A stretch of 64,000 nt of DNA from an uncultured Prevotella sp. (GTDB lineage Bacteria; Bacteroidota; Bacteroidia; Bacteroidales; Bacteroidaceae). The notes beneath the pieces are model-generated. The model saw only the letters and a program-made list of their open reading frames with translations. It did no database searches and was not told the DNA's origin. The translations under genes were made by a program, and so were the position numbers. The stretch lies in the NCBI GenBank assembly GCA_905196835.1, contig CAJJWN010000003.1:1-64000 (forward strand), written 5' to 3'. Within the stretch, counting starts at the first letter, position 1, and every line of letters begins with the position of its first letter. Shown piece after piece: positions 8,147 to 16,432 of the stretch.

Positions 8147-9319
8147 ATGCCAGAATCCAATTTTGTAGACTACGTTAAGATTTACTGCCGCTCTGGCAAA
8201 GGCGGACGCGGCTCAATGCACCTGCGCCACGCCAAATACCAGCCTAACGGAGGCCCCGACGGAGGCGACGGCGGCAAAGGCGGCAGCATATACCTGCGCG
8301 GCAACCACAACTACTGGACTCTGTTGCACCTTAGATACCAGCGGCACATTTTCGCCGAGCACGGCGGAAACGGCGGCAGGGACAAATGCCACGGCACCGA
8401 CGGCAAGGATGTATATATCGACGTACCGTGCGGAACGGTCGTTTACAACGCCGAAACAGGCAAATACGTATGCGATGTGACATACGACGGACAGGAGGTA
8501 TTGCTGCTGAAAGGAGGCCGCGGCGGACTTGGCAACTTCCAATTCCGTACCGCTACCAACCAAGCCCCACGCTTCGCACAGCCGGGAGAGCCGATGGAGG
8601 AAATGACAATAATACTCGAACTGAAACTGCTCGCCGACGTAGGACTTGTAGGTTTCCCCAATGCAGGCAAGAGCACACTGCTCTCCGCCCTTTCAAGCGC
8701 ACGTCCGAAGATAGCAAACTATCCGTTCACAACGCTTGAACCGTCGCTCGGCATCGTAAGCTATCACGACCGCCAGTCGTTCGTAATGGCCGACATTCCC
8801 GGGATAATAGAAGGCGCGAGCGAAGGACGCGGGCTCGGTCTGCGCTTCCTGCGCCACATAGAGCGCAACTCCCTGTTGCTGTTCATGGTGCCGGGCGACA
8901 CTGACGACATAAAGAAAGAGTACGAAATCCTGCTTAACGAGCTTAAAAGCTTCAACCCGGAAATGCTCGACAAGCACCGCGTACTGGCCGTAACGAAATG
9001 TGATTTGCTCGACGACGAGCTTATAGAGATGCTGAAAGAGACGACGCCAGGCGACATTCCGGTGGTATTCATATCAGCCGTGACAGGACAAGGGCTTAAC
9101 GAACTGAAAGACATTCTTTGGCGCGAGCTTAACAGTGAAAGCAACAAACTGAAAGACATAACGGCGGAAGACACGCTCGTTCACCGCGACAAAGACCTCG
9201 GCGCATTGCCTGAAGAGCTGCGAGTTGAAGGCGAAGACGAGATTGAATTCATCGACGAAGACGAGATTGAAGACCTTGACGACGTTGAATATATCGACAT
9301 GGACGACGACAACAATTGA
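8147..9319 (+). CDS. obg: GTPase Obg (ribosome assembly)
   Basis: 390 residues. The glycine-rich Obg fold occupies about 1-160 ([32 protein letters not shown]). The G domain follows with P-loop GFPNAGKST near residue 170, switch/G3 DIPG, and G4 TKCD. Instead of a folded OCT domain the protein ends in a very acidic tail ([17 protein letters not shown]), common in Bacteroidetes Obg. It binds GTP and acts in late 50S subunit maturation and growth control. It follows adk across an AT-rich repeat and is followed by a terminator-like hairpin at 9329-9359. Confidence 0.96.
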   Translation: MPESNFVDYVKIYCRSGKGGRGSMHLRHAKYQPNGGPDGGDGGKGGSIYLRGNHNYWTLLHLRYQRHIFAEHGGNGGRDKCHGTDGKDVYIDVPCGTVVYNAETGKYVCDVTYDGQEVLLLKGGRGGLGNFQFRTATNQAPRFAQPGEPMEEMTIILELKLLADVGLVGFPNAGKSTLLSALSSARPKIANYPFTTLEPSLGIVSYHDRQSFVMADIPGIIEGASEGRGLGLRFLRHIERNSLLLFMVPGDTDDIKKEYEILLNELKSFNPEMLDKHRVLAVTKCDLLDDELIEMLKETTPGDIPVVFISAVTGQGLNELKDILWRELNSESNKLKDITAEDTLVHRDKDLGALPEELRVEGEDEIEFIDEDEIEDLDDVEYIDMDDDNN

Positions 9320-9328
9320 CAAACTTAT

Positions 9329-9365
9329 GGGTTGGCAGGCTTCATTGGCTTGCCAACCCGTCTTT
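9329..9365 (+). terminator. Hairpin terminator after obg
   Basis: GGGTTGGCAGGC and GCTTGCCAACCC form a 12-base stem with one G-T pair and a 7-base loop, followed by a short GTCTTT. It lies 10 bases after the obg stop codon and directly before pgeF. Confidence 0.65.
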
Positions 9366-9379
9366 AAACCTCACACAAA

Positions 9380-10159
9380 ATGCCACAGCCCACACTTACA
9401 TATTACAACCTTTCGCCATCCGTCATAACGTTCAGCACCACCCGCCACGGAGGCTTCAGCCAAGGCGCATACGGCGAATTCAACATCAACAGGTTCTGTG
9501 GCGACAACGAGGAGTGCATCAGCAAAAACCTTGAAGCATTAAGCCGAACGCTCGGAATAAGCGGAAACACTGTCATCATGCCACACCAGACGCACGGAAC
9601 AGAGGTCAGACTAATAGCAAAAGACTTCCTCACGTTGCCGCAACAAGTAAAAGGGATGGTGCTTGAAGGCGTAGACGCGCTAATAACCGATGTAAGGAAC
9701 ATCTGCATCGGAATTTCAACGGCCGACTGCATACCTATAATAATCTATGACCATGCGCACCACGCAGCAGCCGCTGTACACGCAGGATGGCGCGGCACGG
9801 TGCAACGCATAGCGCAAAAGACCATTGACACCATGCACATAGCCTACGGTTCACGCCCTGAAGAGTTGCAGGCAGTAATAGGTCCAGGCATCTCGCTCGG
9901 CGCATTTGAAGTAGGCGACGAGGTGTATAGCGAGTTTGCCGAAGCCGGTTTCGACATGGCGACAATCAGCCGCCGCGAAGACAAATGGCACATCGACCTT
10001 AAAGAGTGCAACCGCCAACAGCTTTGCGCATCGGGAATAGCCGACAGCAGCATAACCGTTTCGCCCGTATGCACATACACCGACTATGCCGACTACTTCT
10101 CGGCGCGCCGCCTCGGCACGGCCTCCGGCAGGATTTTCACCGGCATAATGCTGAAATAA
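9380..10159 (+). CDS. pgeF: Peptidoglycan editing factor / multicopper-oxidase-like purine phosphorylase (YfiH family)
   Basis: 259 residues, normal length for the YfiH/PgeF (laccase-domain) family. Family motifs are TRHGGFSQGAYGEFNIN, HQTHGTEV (metal histidine), ADCIPIIIYD (metal cysteine), AAVHAGWRGTVQRI (metal histidine) and GPGISLGAFEVGDEV. Homologues act as purine nucleoside phosphorylase/adenosine deaminase and as an editing factor keeping L-Ser out of the peptidoglycan stem; which activity dominates here cannot be told. It follows obg closely and precedes the GH53 gene by 37 bases. Confidence 0.9.
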   Translation: MPQPTLTYYNLSPSVITFSTTRHGGFSQGAYGEFNINRFCGDNEECISKNLEALSRTLGISGNTVIMPHQTHGTEVRLIAKDFLTLPQQVKGMVLEGVDALITDVRNICIGISTADCIPIIIYDHAHHAAAAVHAGWRGTVQRIAQKTIDTMHIAYGSRPEELQAVIGPGISLGAFEVGDEVYSEFAEAGFDMATISRREDKWHIDLKECNRQQLCASGIADSSITVSPVCTYTDYADYFSARRLGTASGRIFTGIMLK

Positions 10160-10196
10160 ACAATCCACATAAAAAACAAATCAACCTAAATTTATT

Positions 10197-11309
10197 ATGA
10201 AAAAATACCTTATTTTACTGGCCGCACTCGTCTGCGGCATCAACATCCAGGCGCAAAAACACCTGGGTGGAGACATCTCATTGCTGCCTACTTACCAGCA
10301 AAACGGCACTAAGTACAAAACCATTGACGGGAAAACGCTCTGTCCCTACAAGCTTTTCGAGCAGGCAGGATGGAACGCCATGCGCGTGCGCCTTTTCGTT
10401 GACCCGGCCAACGCGCCACAGGACAACAAGGACGAAGGTGTATGCCAAGACCTTACGTATGTTGTCAGCCTGTGTAAACAAATCAAGAAGCACGGCTTCA
10501 AACTGATGCTCGACTTCCATTATTCCGACACATGGGCTGACCCGGGCAAGCAGTTCACGCCGCACGCATGGGCAAAAGCCATCGAGAGCAAGAACCGTAA
10601 CGAGCAAATAAGAATACTCGCCGACTCAGTTTACCAGCATACAAAGACCGCCTTGGAGGCTCTGAACAAGGCCGGAGCAACGCCTGACTTCATCCAAGTG
10701 GGCAACGAAATAACCTTCGGAACGCTCTGGCCTACGGGAAAAGTTGACCCGACAAAAGACGACAACTGGGACACTCTGCTTACATTCCTTCGCGCCGGAG
10801 TGAAGGCTTGCCGCGAAGCATGTCCTAAGGCTGAAATCATAATACACACGGAGCACGCCCAGGACTGGCTCGCCACCGAGGGATATTACGACAAACTGGA
10901 GAAAGGGAAGCTCGACTACGACATCATCGGACTAAGTTATTACCCGATGTGGCATGGCACAATAAAGCATCTCGACACAGTGCTCGACAGTATCAAGACC
11001 GAGTTCAACAAGCCTGTAATGATAGTTGAGACAGCGTTTTATTATTCTCACAAGAACGACAAGTGGGCGACAGACCCCAACAAAGACGGCGACACCTACC
11101 CCATCAACCCCGAAGGTCAGCGCAAATTCACAGAAGAACTTGTAACGATGCTCAACCGTCACAACAACGTCACCGGTCTGTTCTGGTGGTTCCCGGAAGA
11201 AAACGAGTCGGGCAAGCCTATCATAAAGAGCTGGATTAACCGCGGACTGTTCGACAACGAGACAGGCAAAGCCCTGCCGGCAATGGAGGAGTTGAAGAAG
11301 TTTAGGTGA
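10197..11309 (+). CDS. Glycoside hydrolase family 53 arabinogalactan endo-beta-1,4-galactanase
   Basis: 370 residues with a signal peptide (MKKYLILLAALVCGINIQAQ) and one TIM-barrel GH53 domain. It is predicted to cleave beta-1,4-galactan side chains of pectin. The acid/base Glu lies in FIQVGNEITFG near residue 170 and the nucleophile Glu in VMIVETAFYY near residue 277. WNAMRVRLFVDP and DFHYSDTWADPGKQ are strong family signatures. The signal peptide has no lipobox, so it is periplasmic or exported. No SusC/SusD pair or other glycan gene is nearby, so this is an isolated gene. A large hairpin follows at 11313-11455. Confidence 0.93.
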   Translation: MKKYLILLAALVCGINIQAQKHLGGDISLLPTYQQNGTKYKTIDGKTLCPYKLFEQAGWNAMRVRLFVDPANAPQDNKDEGVCQDLTYVVSLCKQIKKHGFKLMLDFHYSDTWADPGKQFTPHAWAKAIESKNRNEQIRILADSVYQHTKTALEALNKAGATPDFIQVGNEITFGTLWPTGKVDPTKDDNWDTLLTFLRAGVKACREACPKAEIIIHTEHAQDWLATEGYYDKLEKGKLDYDIIGLSYYPMWHGTIKHLDTVLDSIKTEFNKPVMIVETAFYYSHKNDKWATDPNKDGDTYPINPEGQRKFTEELVTMLNRHNNVTGLFWWFPEENESGKPIIKSWINRGLFDNETGKALPAMEELKKFR

Positions 11310-11312
11310 TAT

Positions 11313-11455
11313 ACGGTTTTAAGGTTTTACGGTTATTGGGTTATGCGGTTACATGGTTGTAGTGGCTGCGCTATAATTAGTATAAAATATCTACAGCCAC
11401 ATAAAACCTCACAACCGCATAACCCAATAACCGTAAAACCGCATAACCGTAAACT
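11313..11455. repeat. Large ACGGTTTTACGG-type inverted repeat
   Basis: The arms are about 57 bases each, with units such as ACGGTTATTGGGTTATGCGG, and pair imperfectly around a centre near TATAATTAGTATAAAATAT. It fills the gap between the converging GH53 and EamA genes, so it may act as a bidirectional terminator. Related units occur at 62647-62733 and 63366-63510. Confidence 0.7.
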
Positions 11456-12374
11456 ACGTATGCCTCGGCCTTACGCGCTTTAACAGCAGCGTAAGGTTTT
11501 CTTTTATGCTGCGGTTGAGGATAACCAACACCACGGCGGCCAGTATCAGGGCTATGCCCACGGCCTCGCTGAAAGTAAACGCCTCGCCGAACACGAGCGC
11601 ACCGATGCACACCGCCGTCACAGGCTCAAGCGCGCCGAGTATTGACGTGAGCGTACCGCCGATGTTACGCACAGCCAGCAGCAGCGTGATGTTTGATATT
11701 ACGGTGGGCGCGACGGCCAGCAGCACTACGTTGACAGCAGCCCAAGCGTTGGGCAGAGGCTGCACACCATCCTCCAATCCGTTCTTAACGCCGAAAATCA
11801 GCGTCGTGAACACGAACACGTAAAACGCCAGTTTGCGGCTGTGCATGTCCTTCACGCGCGACTTGTTCACCGCTATTATATAGCTGGCATACCCCACGGC
11901 GGAGAGCAGCACTATGCCCACGCCCACAGGGTCGAGCTTCAGCTCCGTGCCGTTGAGCGACAGCTTGGCGACGCCGCAGATAGCCAGCACAACGGCCGTC
12001 CACGTCACCCACGACGCCCGTTCCCTGAAAAGCACGAGCATCAGCAGCGTAACGAACACGGGGTAAGTGAAGTGAAGCGTCGTGGCAACGCCCGCACCCA
12101 TCACCTCGTAGCCGTAAAGCAGGAACATCGACGACGCCGTATAGAACACCGCCAGCGGCACTATCACCAGCAAGTCGCGCCAGCTGACCCTGAAACTTTC
12201 CTTCTTTACCAGCATCATCAGCCCCAGCGCAGCCGTGGCCGTAACGAAACGGTAAAACAAAATACTGTCCGACGCCAACCCCGCCTGCATCAGCGGCAGC
12301 GTGAACAGCGGTATCAGCCCGAACGTAACCGACGTGGCTACGCCATAAAGAAAACCCTTAACCTTTGCGCTCAT
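11454..12374 (-). CDS. EamA family transporter (drug/metabolite transporter superfamily)
   Basis: 306 residues with about ten hydrophobic helices in two EamA repeats (roughly 5-145 and 155-295). The C-terminal repeat holds LTSILGALEPVTAVCIGALVFGEAF, of which LEPV is a typical EamA signature. It sits in the inner membrane and probably exports a small metabolite; substrate unknown. On the minus strand a TACCTTTG box at 12402-12409 lies about 28 bases upstream of the start, with TTTG 16 bases further up, closer than usual. The gene is transcribed alone. Confidence 0.85.
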   Translation of the reverse strand: MSAKVKGFLYGVATSVTFGLIPLFTLPLMQAGLASDSILFYRFVTATAALGLMMLVKKESFRVSWRDLLVIVPLAVFYTASSMFLLYGYEVMGAGVATTLHFTYPVFVTLLMLVLFRERASWVTWTAVVLAICGVAKLSLNGTELKLDPVGVGIVLLSAVGYASYIIAVNKSRVKDMHSRKLAFYVFVFTTLIFGVKNGLEDGVQPLPNAWAAVNVVLLAVAPTVISNITLLLAVRNIGGTLTSILGALEPVTAVCIGALVFGEAFTFSEAVGIALILAAVVLVILNRSIKENLTLLLKRVRPRHT

Positions 12375-12525
12375 TCCTTTTTACTTTTCAAATTCGGGGT
12401 GCAAAGGTAGTAAATTAACCGAATACAAACATAAAAGATGGGTAAACAAATAAATTGTCCACCCATCCATTTTAATTTAGTCAATAACGACTGGTATTAA
12501 TACAAATCATTTCAAACAAAATGAA

Positions 12526-13182
12526 TTACATTTGTATAAACTCGACATCGTCAACGGCCAATTCCTGTTTCCCGAATGTATAAAAGCCAAAACCGGAATA
12601 TTCCAACGGCATGTAGCGTACTTTTAGTATTTGCATTCCGTCAACGATAAATGTCAATACCTGCCCGTCACTTATCAGTTCCCATTCCTGGTCGACTTTT
12701 TTCTTGTCAGCCCATTTAACGCCTTGCTGAATTTGTCCGACAATAACATTGTCAACATACCTGTTAAAGCAAACCATTTCATCATTGAAAGCAAAACAAT
12801 AAAAATTTCCTCCGTCTTTGTAATTGAATACAAGTCCGGCCATTCTGTCGCTTGCCAACTTCTCAATGTTGACATGTGTCCTGATTTTAAACGGCTTTTG
12901 CACATCTAACGGGGCATAGCAGTGAGTCTCGAAAAACGTGTTTTTACCGACTTTTGTCTGTACTCCGCTCAATACAGTCAGTGCCGCTCCAAGCCCCTTG
13001 TTCTCTCCTTTTGACGTTATTGTCATCTTGCCGCCGTCTATCACAGCCGTGCCGCTATTGCTTTCGTATGCACACTCTGTCCATTCCAGCGAGTTAGCGT
13101 CAAAAGTTTCTTTAAAAGTTTGTGCCTGTACGCTTAATGCTCCAAGCATGGAAAATGCAAAAATAATGATTTTCTTTTTCAT
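12526..13182 (-). CDS. Secreted protein with lectin/glucanase-like beta-sandwich fold (uncharacterised)
   Basis: 218 residues with a signal peptide ending near LSVQAQT. The stretch FKETFDANSLEWTECAYESN and later GGNFYCFAFNDEMVCFNRY resemble jelly-roll domains of the LamG / DUF1080 (3-keto-disaccharide hydrolase-like) type, but no catalytic residues can be assigned. It is the last gene of a minus-strand set with the PEGA-like proteins at 13207-13914 and 13928-14248 (gaps of 24 and 13 bases). Exported or periplasmic; a binding rather than an enzymatic role is possible. Confidence 0.6.
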   Translation of the reverse strand: MKKKIIIFAFSMLGALSVQAQTFKETFDANSLEWTECAYESNSGTAVIDGGKMTITSKGENKGLGAALTVLSGVQTKVGKNTFFETHCYAPLDVQKPFKIRTHVNIEKLASDRMAGLVFNYKDGGNFYCFAFNDEMVCFNRYVDNVIVGQIQQGVKWADKKKVDQEWELISDGQVLTFIVDGMQILKVRYMPLEYSGFGFYTFGKQELAVDDVEFIQM

Positions 13183-13206
13183 AATTGTTTATATGTTTAA
13201 TTGTTT

Positions 13207-13914
13207 TTATAGGCTGCTTACCTTACCGATACGTGTTTGCAGTTCCTGGATTATTGGCTCAAACTCTTTCGGTATCCTGTCAACTTCTGTAAATTCGCCA
13301 TGGCGTGCGGCATTACTTCCTGCTACTTCTGACGAGACTTTTATCTGAAACGCGACACGCTTCGGTGTGGATATGTCACGCACGGTGACACGGTTTCTTA
13401 TCTGTTTTTCCGACATTGTAAACGTCTTATACTGCCACGGGGTTTGCAAGTAACCGCCGTAAATGTCTGTCGTAGATATTTCTTCAAAATAATTCAGCAA
13501 TATCTGGTGGAGGAGTTTCCAAGCAGGACTGACGTCAACCTTGTTGTCTTTTATTTCATAATACATCGGGTCTATGTCTATGGTAAAAAACTTGTTTACA
13601 ATTCCCGATGCTGCCGAAGCCCTGTAAAAGCCGTCCTGCTGCAACATGAACGACAGGCTGTTACGCTTGTCGCCACCATAAAACTTTGTCAGTATAGGCT
13701 TGTATTCCTCACATTCGCACCTGATTATCACCACTTCGTTTTTCTTTTTGGGCCGTGTAAATTCTGCATAGCCGTAACCGGCAAATGTGTTGTTTATGTA
13801 AATCGAAGCTTCTTTAGGCTCAACGGTTATCTTTATGACATCCGCTTTTTTCTTTGCCATCGTGCATAATGCAAATAATACTGCGATGCACAGTAATAAT
13901 GTCTTTTTGCTCAT
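13207..13914 (-). CDS. Secreted PEGA-like protein (uncharacterised)
   Basis: 235 residues with a signal peptide (MSKKTLLLCIAVLFALCTMA). Residues about 28-65 (ITVEPKEASIYINNTFAGYG plus the following lysine-rich strand) look like a PEGA domain, a small surface-associated beta fold. The remainder, including VSPAWKLLHQILLNYFEEIS, is not recognised. It lies 13 bases after the small PEGA-like lipoprotein gene and 24 bases before the jelly-roll protein gene, so the three are probably one operon. Confidence 0.6.
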   Translation of the reverse strand: MSKKTLLLCIAVLFALCTMAKKKADVIKITVEPKEASIYINNTFAGYGYAEFTRPKKKNEVVIIRCECEEYKPILTKFYGGDKRNSLSFMLQQDGFYRASAASGIVNKFFTIDIDPMYYEIKDNKVDVSPAWKLLHQILLNYFEEISTTDIYGGYLQTPWQYKTFTMSEKQIRNRVTVRDISTPKRVAFQIKVSSEVAGSNAARHGEFTEVDRIPKEFEPIIQELQTRIGKVSSL

Positions 13915-13927
13915 GATGCAGTGATTT

Positions 13928-14248
13928 TTATTTTACCTTTGATTTTATTGTGCTCTGGCCTGATGAATATCTGTAATCTTTAGGTATGTTCAGTTCTATG
14001 AGCTGGTTTTTCATGCCTTTTACATAAAATGAACGGCTGTAAACTTCCACCCCATTTTCTCGACAAGACACCCTGATGTTGTCTTGACCTTTTGGGACGG
14101 TGTAGCTTACAAGCCCCCGCCCTACGTATTCATCGTCTACATAAAGCTCTATGTGTTGTTCGTCACATAACAAACTGACCGAGGCGGTGCTCCTGCAAGA
14201 CGCGAAACAGCATACGGCCAAACTGGCTAAAACAAAAAATCTAAACAT
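13928..14248 (-). CDS. Small PEGA-like lipoprotein
   Basis: 106 residues. The signal sequence ends in VCCFASC, a plausible lipobox with the acylated Cys around residue 18. The rest is one short beta domain (IELYVDDEYVGRGLVSYTVP) resembling PEGA. It is first in a three-gene minus-strand set. A TAATTTTG box on the minus strand at 14270-14277 lies 22 bases upstream of the start and probably drives the set. Confidence 0.6.
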   Translation of the reverse strand: MFRFFVLASLAVCCFASCRSTASVSLLCDEQHIELYVDDEYVGRGLVSYTVPKGQDNIRVSCRENGVEVYSRSFYVKGMKNQLIELNIPKDYRYSSGQSTIKSKVK

Positions 14249-14321
14249 ATTCAGGATATTTTACAGCTGCAAAATTAGCATCATTCAAGCAACCGGATAT
14301 AGGCCATGACGTAAGTAAAAT

Positions 14322-14552
14322 TTACTGTTTTGTAGAAGAAAAATCACACTTTGACAACTCGTCAATATAATCCATGAAGAAGTTTCTATGCAGAACTATG
14401 GATATGCGCAACAGTAACTCCGTGTCAATGCTTTCACGCTTGAATATTGAATACACATTGGTACGTTCGCAATAGAGCTTCTTTGCGAACCATGTAACCG
14501 AACGCTCCTGGCGTTCAAACTCTGCTTTTATGGCTTTTCCAATGTGTACCAT
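14322..14552 (-). CDS. Small helix-turn-helix (XRE-like) protein
   Basis: 76 residues from the ATG at 14552 (MVHIGKAIKAEFERQ); an upstream frame from 14612 adds 20 basic residues with no family support. The core VTWFAKKLYCERTNVYSIFK fits the helix-turn-helix of Cro/XRE repressors, and IDTELLLRISIVLHRNFF fits the following helices. It probably binds DNA, perhaps regulating the PEGA operon beginning 74 bases downstream on the same strand, but no operator was identified. Confidence 0.65.
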   Translation of the reverse strand: MVHIGKAIKAEFERQERSVTWFAKKLYCERTNVYSIFKRESIDTELLLRISIVLHRNFFMDYIDELSKCDFSSTKQ

Positions 14553-14654
14553 CAAAAAAAGAAGCCCTTTTCTGGGCAACTTGTCCTTGCGTTTCTGTGC
14601 CCTTATTCCCATGTCAAGGCGGTTAAATAAAAATGTGTTGAAATGTATATACGA

Positions 14655-14694
14655 AAAAAAGCGTGGGAACTTTGCCCGTCACCCGTCCCACGCT
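14655..14694 (-). terminator. Intrinsic terminator of the candidate 6S-like RNA
   Basis: On the minus strand AGCGTGGGA pairs with TCCCACGCT, followed by seven T. The left arm overlaps the closing stem of the 6S-like rod, so the two structures are mutually exclusive. Confidence 0.7.
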
Positions 14695-14961
14695 TGGAGG
14701 CCTTCGCATTGCCCGGAACAGTAGAACGAGCAACGCAGAAGCCCACGCCGTGTATGTATATACGCCGTCATCGGACGCAATGCCAAGCGGCATACGCCAA
14801 TAAGGGCTACATAATATACACCCATGGGCATCTACTGTTGCCATGTTCTTGACCGTTCCAGAAAGTTGCGAAGTTTCCAAGCGTCAAGACCAAAGCGCCA
14901 AGTAAACGCCTCTAACATATATGTCCCCAAGCCCGCCACTTGCGTGGCTTCTGCAAAAGGG
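14655..14961 (-). ncRNA. Candidate 6S-like regulatory RNA (primary transcript)
   Basis: There is no gene-like ORF, but a strong Bacteroidetes promoter lies at 14968-14999 (minus) and a terminator at 14655-14694 (minus), giving a transcript of about 300 bases. Within it 14689-14887 folds into one long rod, read on the minus strand. ACGCTTGGA pairs with TCCAAGCGT; CTTCGCA with TGCGAAG; GGAACGGT with ACTGTTCC; GAAC with GTTC; GCAAC with GTTGC; GCCCATG with CGTGGGC; TGTAT with ATACA. Small internal loops separate these stems. A rod of about 200 bases with an internal bubble is the shape of 6S RNA, which mimics an open promoter and binds RNA polymerase. A separate 5' hairpin (TGTCCC/GGGACA, near 14920-14962) precedes it. 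I see no tmRNA, RNase P or SRP RNA core motifs. Identity as 6S is inference from shape, size and context. Confidence 0.55.
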
Positions 14962-14967
14962 ACATTG

Positions 14968-14999
14968 CAAATGTAAGAAAAATCATAATATATAGCAAA
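14968..14999 (-). promoter_or_regulatory. Bacteroidetes-type promoter of the candidate 6S-like RNA
   Basis: The minus strand reads TTTG, 20 bases, TACATTTG, an exact match to the -33/-7 consensus. Transcription would start near 14961. No ORF of protein quality lies downstream. Confidence 0.7.
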
Positions 15000-15652
15000 T
15001 TTTACGGAAAAAATCATGCTCAAAACATATTGCACGCGGGGCTACGCGCCGCTCCCAACACCTCTGCCTGCTAAACTGAACAATAGACAACGCCGCACAG
15101 CCTTCACCCGATGCGGCCTTCGACCAAGCGTAACCGGGCGGCGGCAAGCTGCCCATAGGAAACGCATTGACAGTCAAGCACTTGGCAATATGCCGTCTTT
15201 TAGCCTGCAAAAGGCGGCCTTTTAGCGTGCGATTGACGGCCTTTCGGAAGCCGAAAGATGGCCTTTGTAAAACTATGCACTTCATTTTGAAAGAAGAATA
15301 AACGTACAATCACAATCTGTTAATTATATTTAAGCATCTATTCACACCTATGAAAAATTGGCAAAACATCACATTATTCATACCAGAAATGTGTGATTTT
15401 GCACAAAATGGATACATGAATGGAAATTAAAAATCACTGTATTGAAGGACTTGATGATATAGAAAGACAGCAGAACAAGCACACTTTTTTGACTCTGTGC
15501 TTTATACATAAACCTCTCCGACATTGTTTCGGCAGGTTACATGCAACTATGTTATATGGCAAACGGGTGCAATATACATTATTGCCCATTTAATTTAACA
15601 GCAAACGACACCATTTTTTAGGAAACACACTTCATTAAATTAACCTAAAAGA
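15000..15652. repeat. Intergenic DNA with a GGCCGTCTTTT palindrome element
   Basis: No gene is supported. Positions 15160-15273 carry the GGCCGTCTTTT element, here a chain of palindromes (GCCGTCTTTTAGCCTGCAAA and relatives) with the 5' flank TCAAGCACTTGGCAA also seen at 60.93 kb. The rest (15280-15650) is AT-rich with nothing I recognise. Conserved -7-type boxes appear only near the end, before the flavin reductase. Confidence 0.55.
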
Positions 15653-15684
15653 CTTGCTGGAATAAGAATAAACCACTAACTTTG
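15653..15684 (+). promoter_or_regulatory. Promoter of the flavin reductase gene
   Basis: CTTG (3 of 4 to TTTG), 20 bases, then TAACTTTG at 15677-15684. The start codon is 40 bases further on. Confidence 0.55.
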
Positions 15685-15723
15685 CTGTATTGAAAACTTA
15701 TCAGCAAAAACATATATCATACT

Positions 15724-16284
15724 ATGAGAAAGAATTTCGGAGCAAAATCGTGGACTTATCCGCAGCCCGTATTCATCGTAGCTACATACGACGCGCAGGG
15801 CAACGCCGACGCCATGAACGCGGCGTGGGGCGGCATCGACTATGACGACCAAATAAACATGTGCCTTAGCGCAGGCCACAAGACGGTGAAAAACCTGTTG
15901 GAGACGCGGGCGTTCACCGTAAGCATGGGCACGGAGGAGCAGCTGACGGCGTGCGACTATGTGGGAATAGTGTCGGGAAACAAGGTTGAAGACAAACTCG
16001 AAAAGGCCGGATGGCACGCCGTAAAGTCGGAGTTTGTCAACGCGCCGGTAATCGAGGAGCTGCCCATGACGGTGGAATGCGAGCTTATATCGTATGACCC
16101 GGAGACGTGCCACTTGGTTGGCCGCATCGTGAACGTGTCGGCCGACGAGAGCATCCTCGACGAGAATGGCAAGATTGACCCGGCCAAGCTGCGCCCAATC
16201 TCGTTCGACCCGGTGCACAACCACTACCTTGCCGTAGGCGGAAAGGTGGGCAACGCGTTCAAGGACGGAATGAAACTTAAATAA
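15724..16284 (+). CDS. Flavin reductase family protein (FMN-binding)
   Basis: 186 residues, one flavin-reductase-like split-barrel domain. TYPQPVFIVATYDAQGNADA and MNAAWGGIDYDDQINMCLS match the FMN-binding region of this family, in which homologues reduce flavins or act as flavoredoxin-like electron carriers. No signal peptide, so cytoplasmic. It is a single-gene unit with its own promoter. A GC-rich CCCTCCC palindrome begins just after the stop codon and may end the transcript. The electron partner is unknown. Confidence 0.87.
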   Translation: MRKNFGAKSWTYPQPVFIVATYDAQGNADAMNAAWGGIDYDDQINMCLSAGHKTVKNLLETRAFTVSMGTEEQLTACDYVGIVSGNKVEDKLEKAGWHAVKSEFVNAPVIEELPMTVECELISYDPETCHLVGRIVNVSADESILDENGKIDPAKLRPISFDPVHNHYLAVGGKVGNAFKDGMKLK

Positions 16285-16286
16285 GA

Positions 16287-16432
16287 AGCCCCACCCTAAC
16301 CCTCCCGAAGGGAGGGAAACGGGAATGCCTTTAAGGATTTAGGCATCATACGAACAACGTAAAATCTATGCTTTATAAATAACAAATCATACCAGACTCC
16401 CTCCCCTCGGGGAGGGCTGGGAAGGGGGCTTA
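16287..16432. repeat. Two GC-rich CCCTCCC/GGGAGGG palindromes
   Basis: The first copy (16289-16318) contains CCCTCCCGAAGGGAGGG; the second (16397-16430) contains CTCCCCTCGGGGAGGG followed by GCTGGGAAGGGGGCTT. They flank an AT-rich spacer in opposite orientations, like the pairs at 26464-26630 and 51680-51852. Members recur at 28.2, 41.4, 41.6, 42.6, 42.8, 56.6, 56.8 and 58.9 kb. Confidence 0.75.

Noticed and set aside
10197..11309. Polysaccharide utilisation locus around the GH53 gene
   Set aside because: No SusC/SusD-like, sensor or other glycan-degrading genes are adjacent; the neighbours are housekeeping genes.
14623..14880. 85-codon minus-strand frame in the 6S-like region
   Set aside because: It has no domain or usual start context, and it coincides with the paired rod structure; an RNA gene explains the promoter and terminator better.
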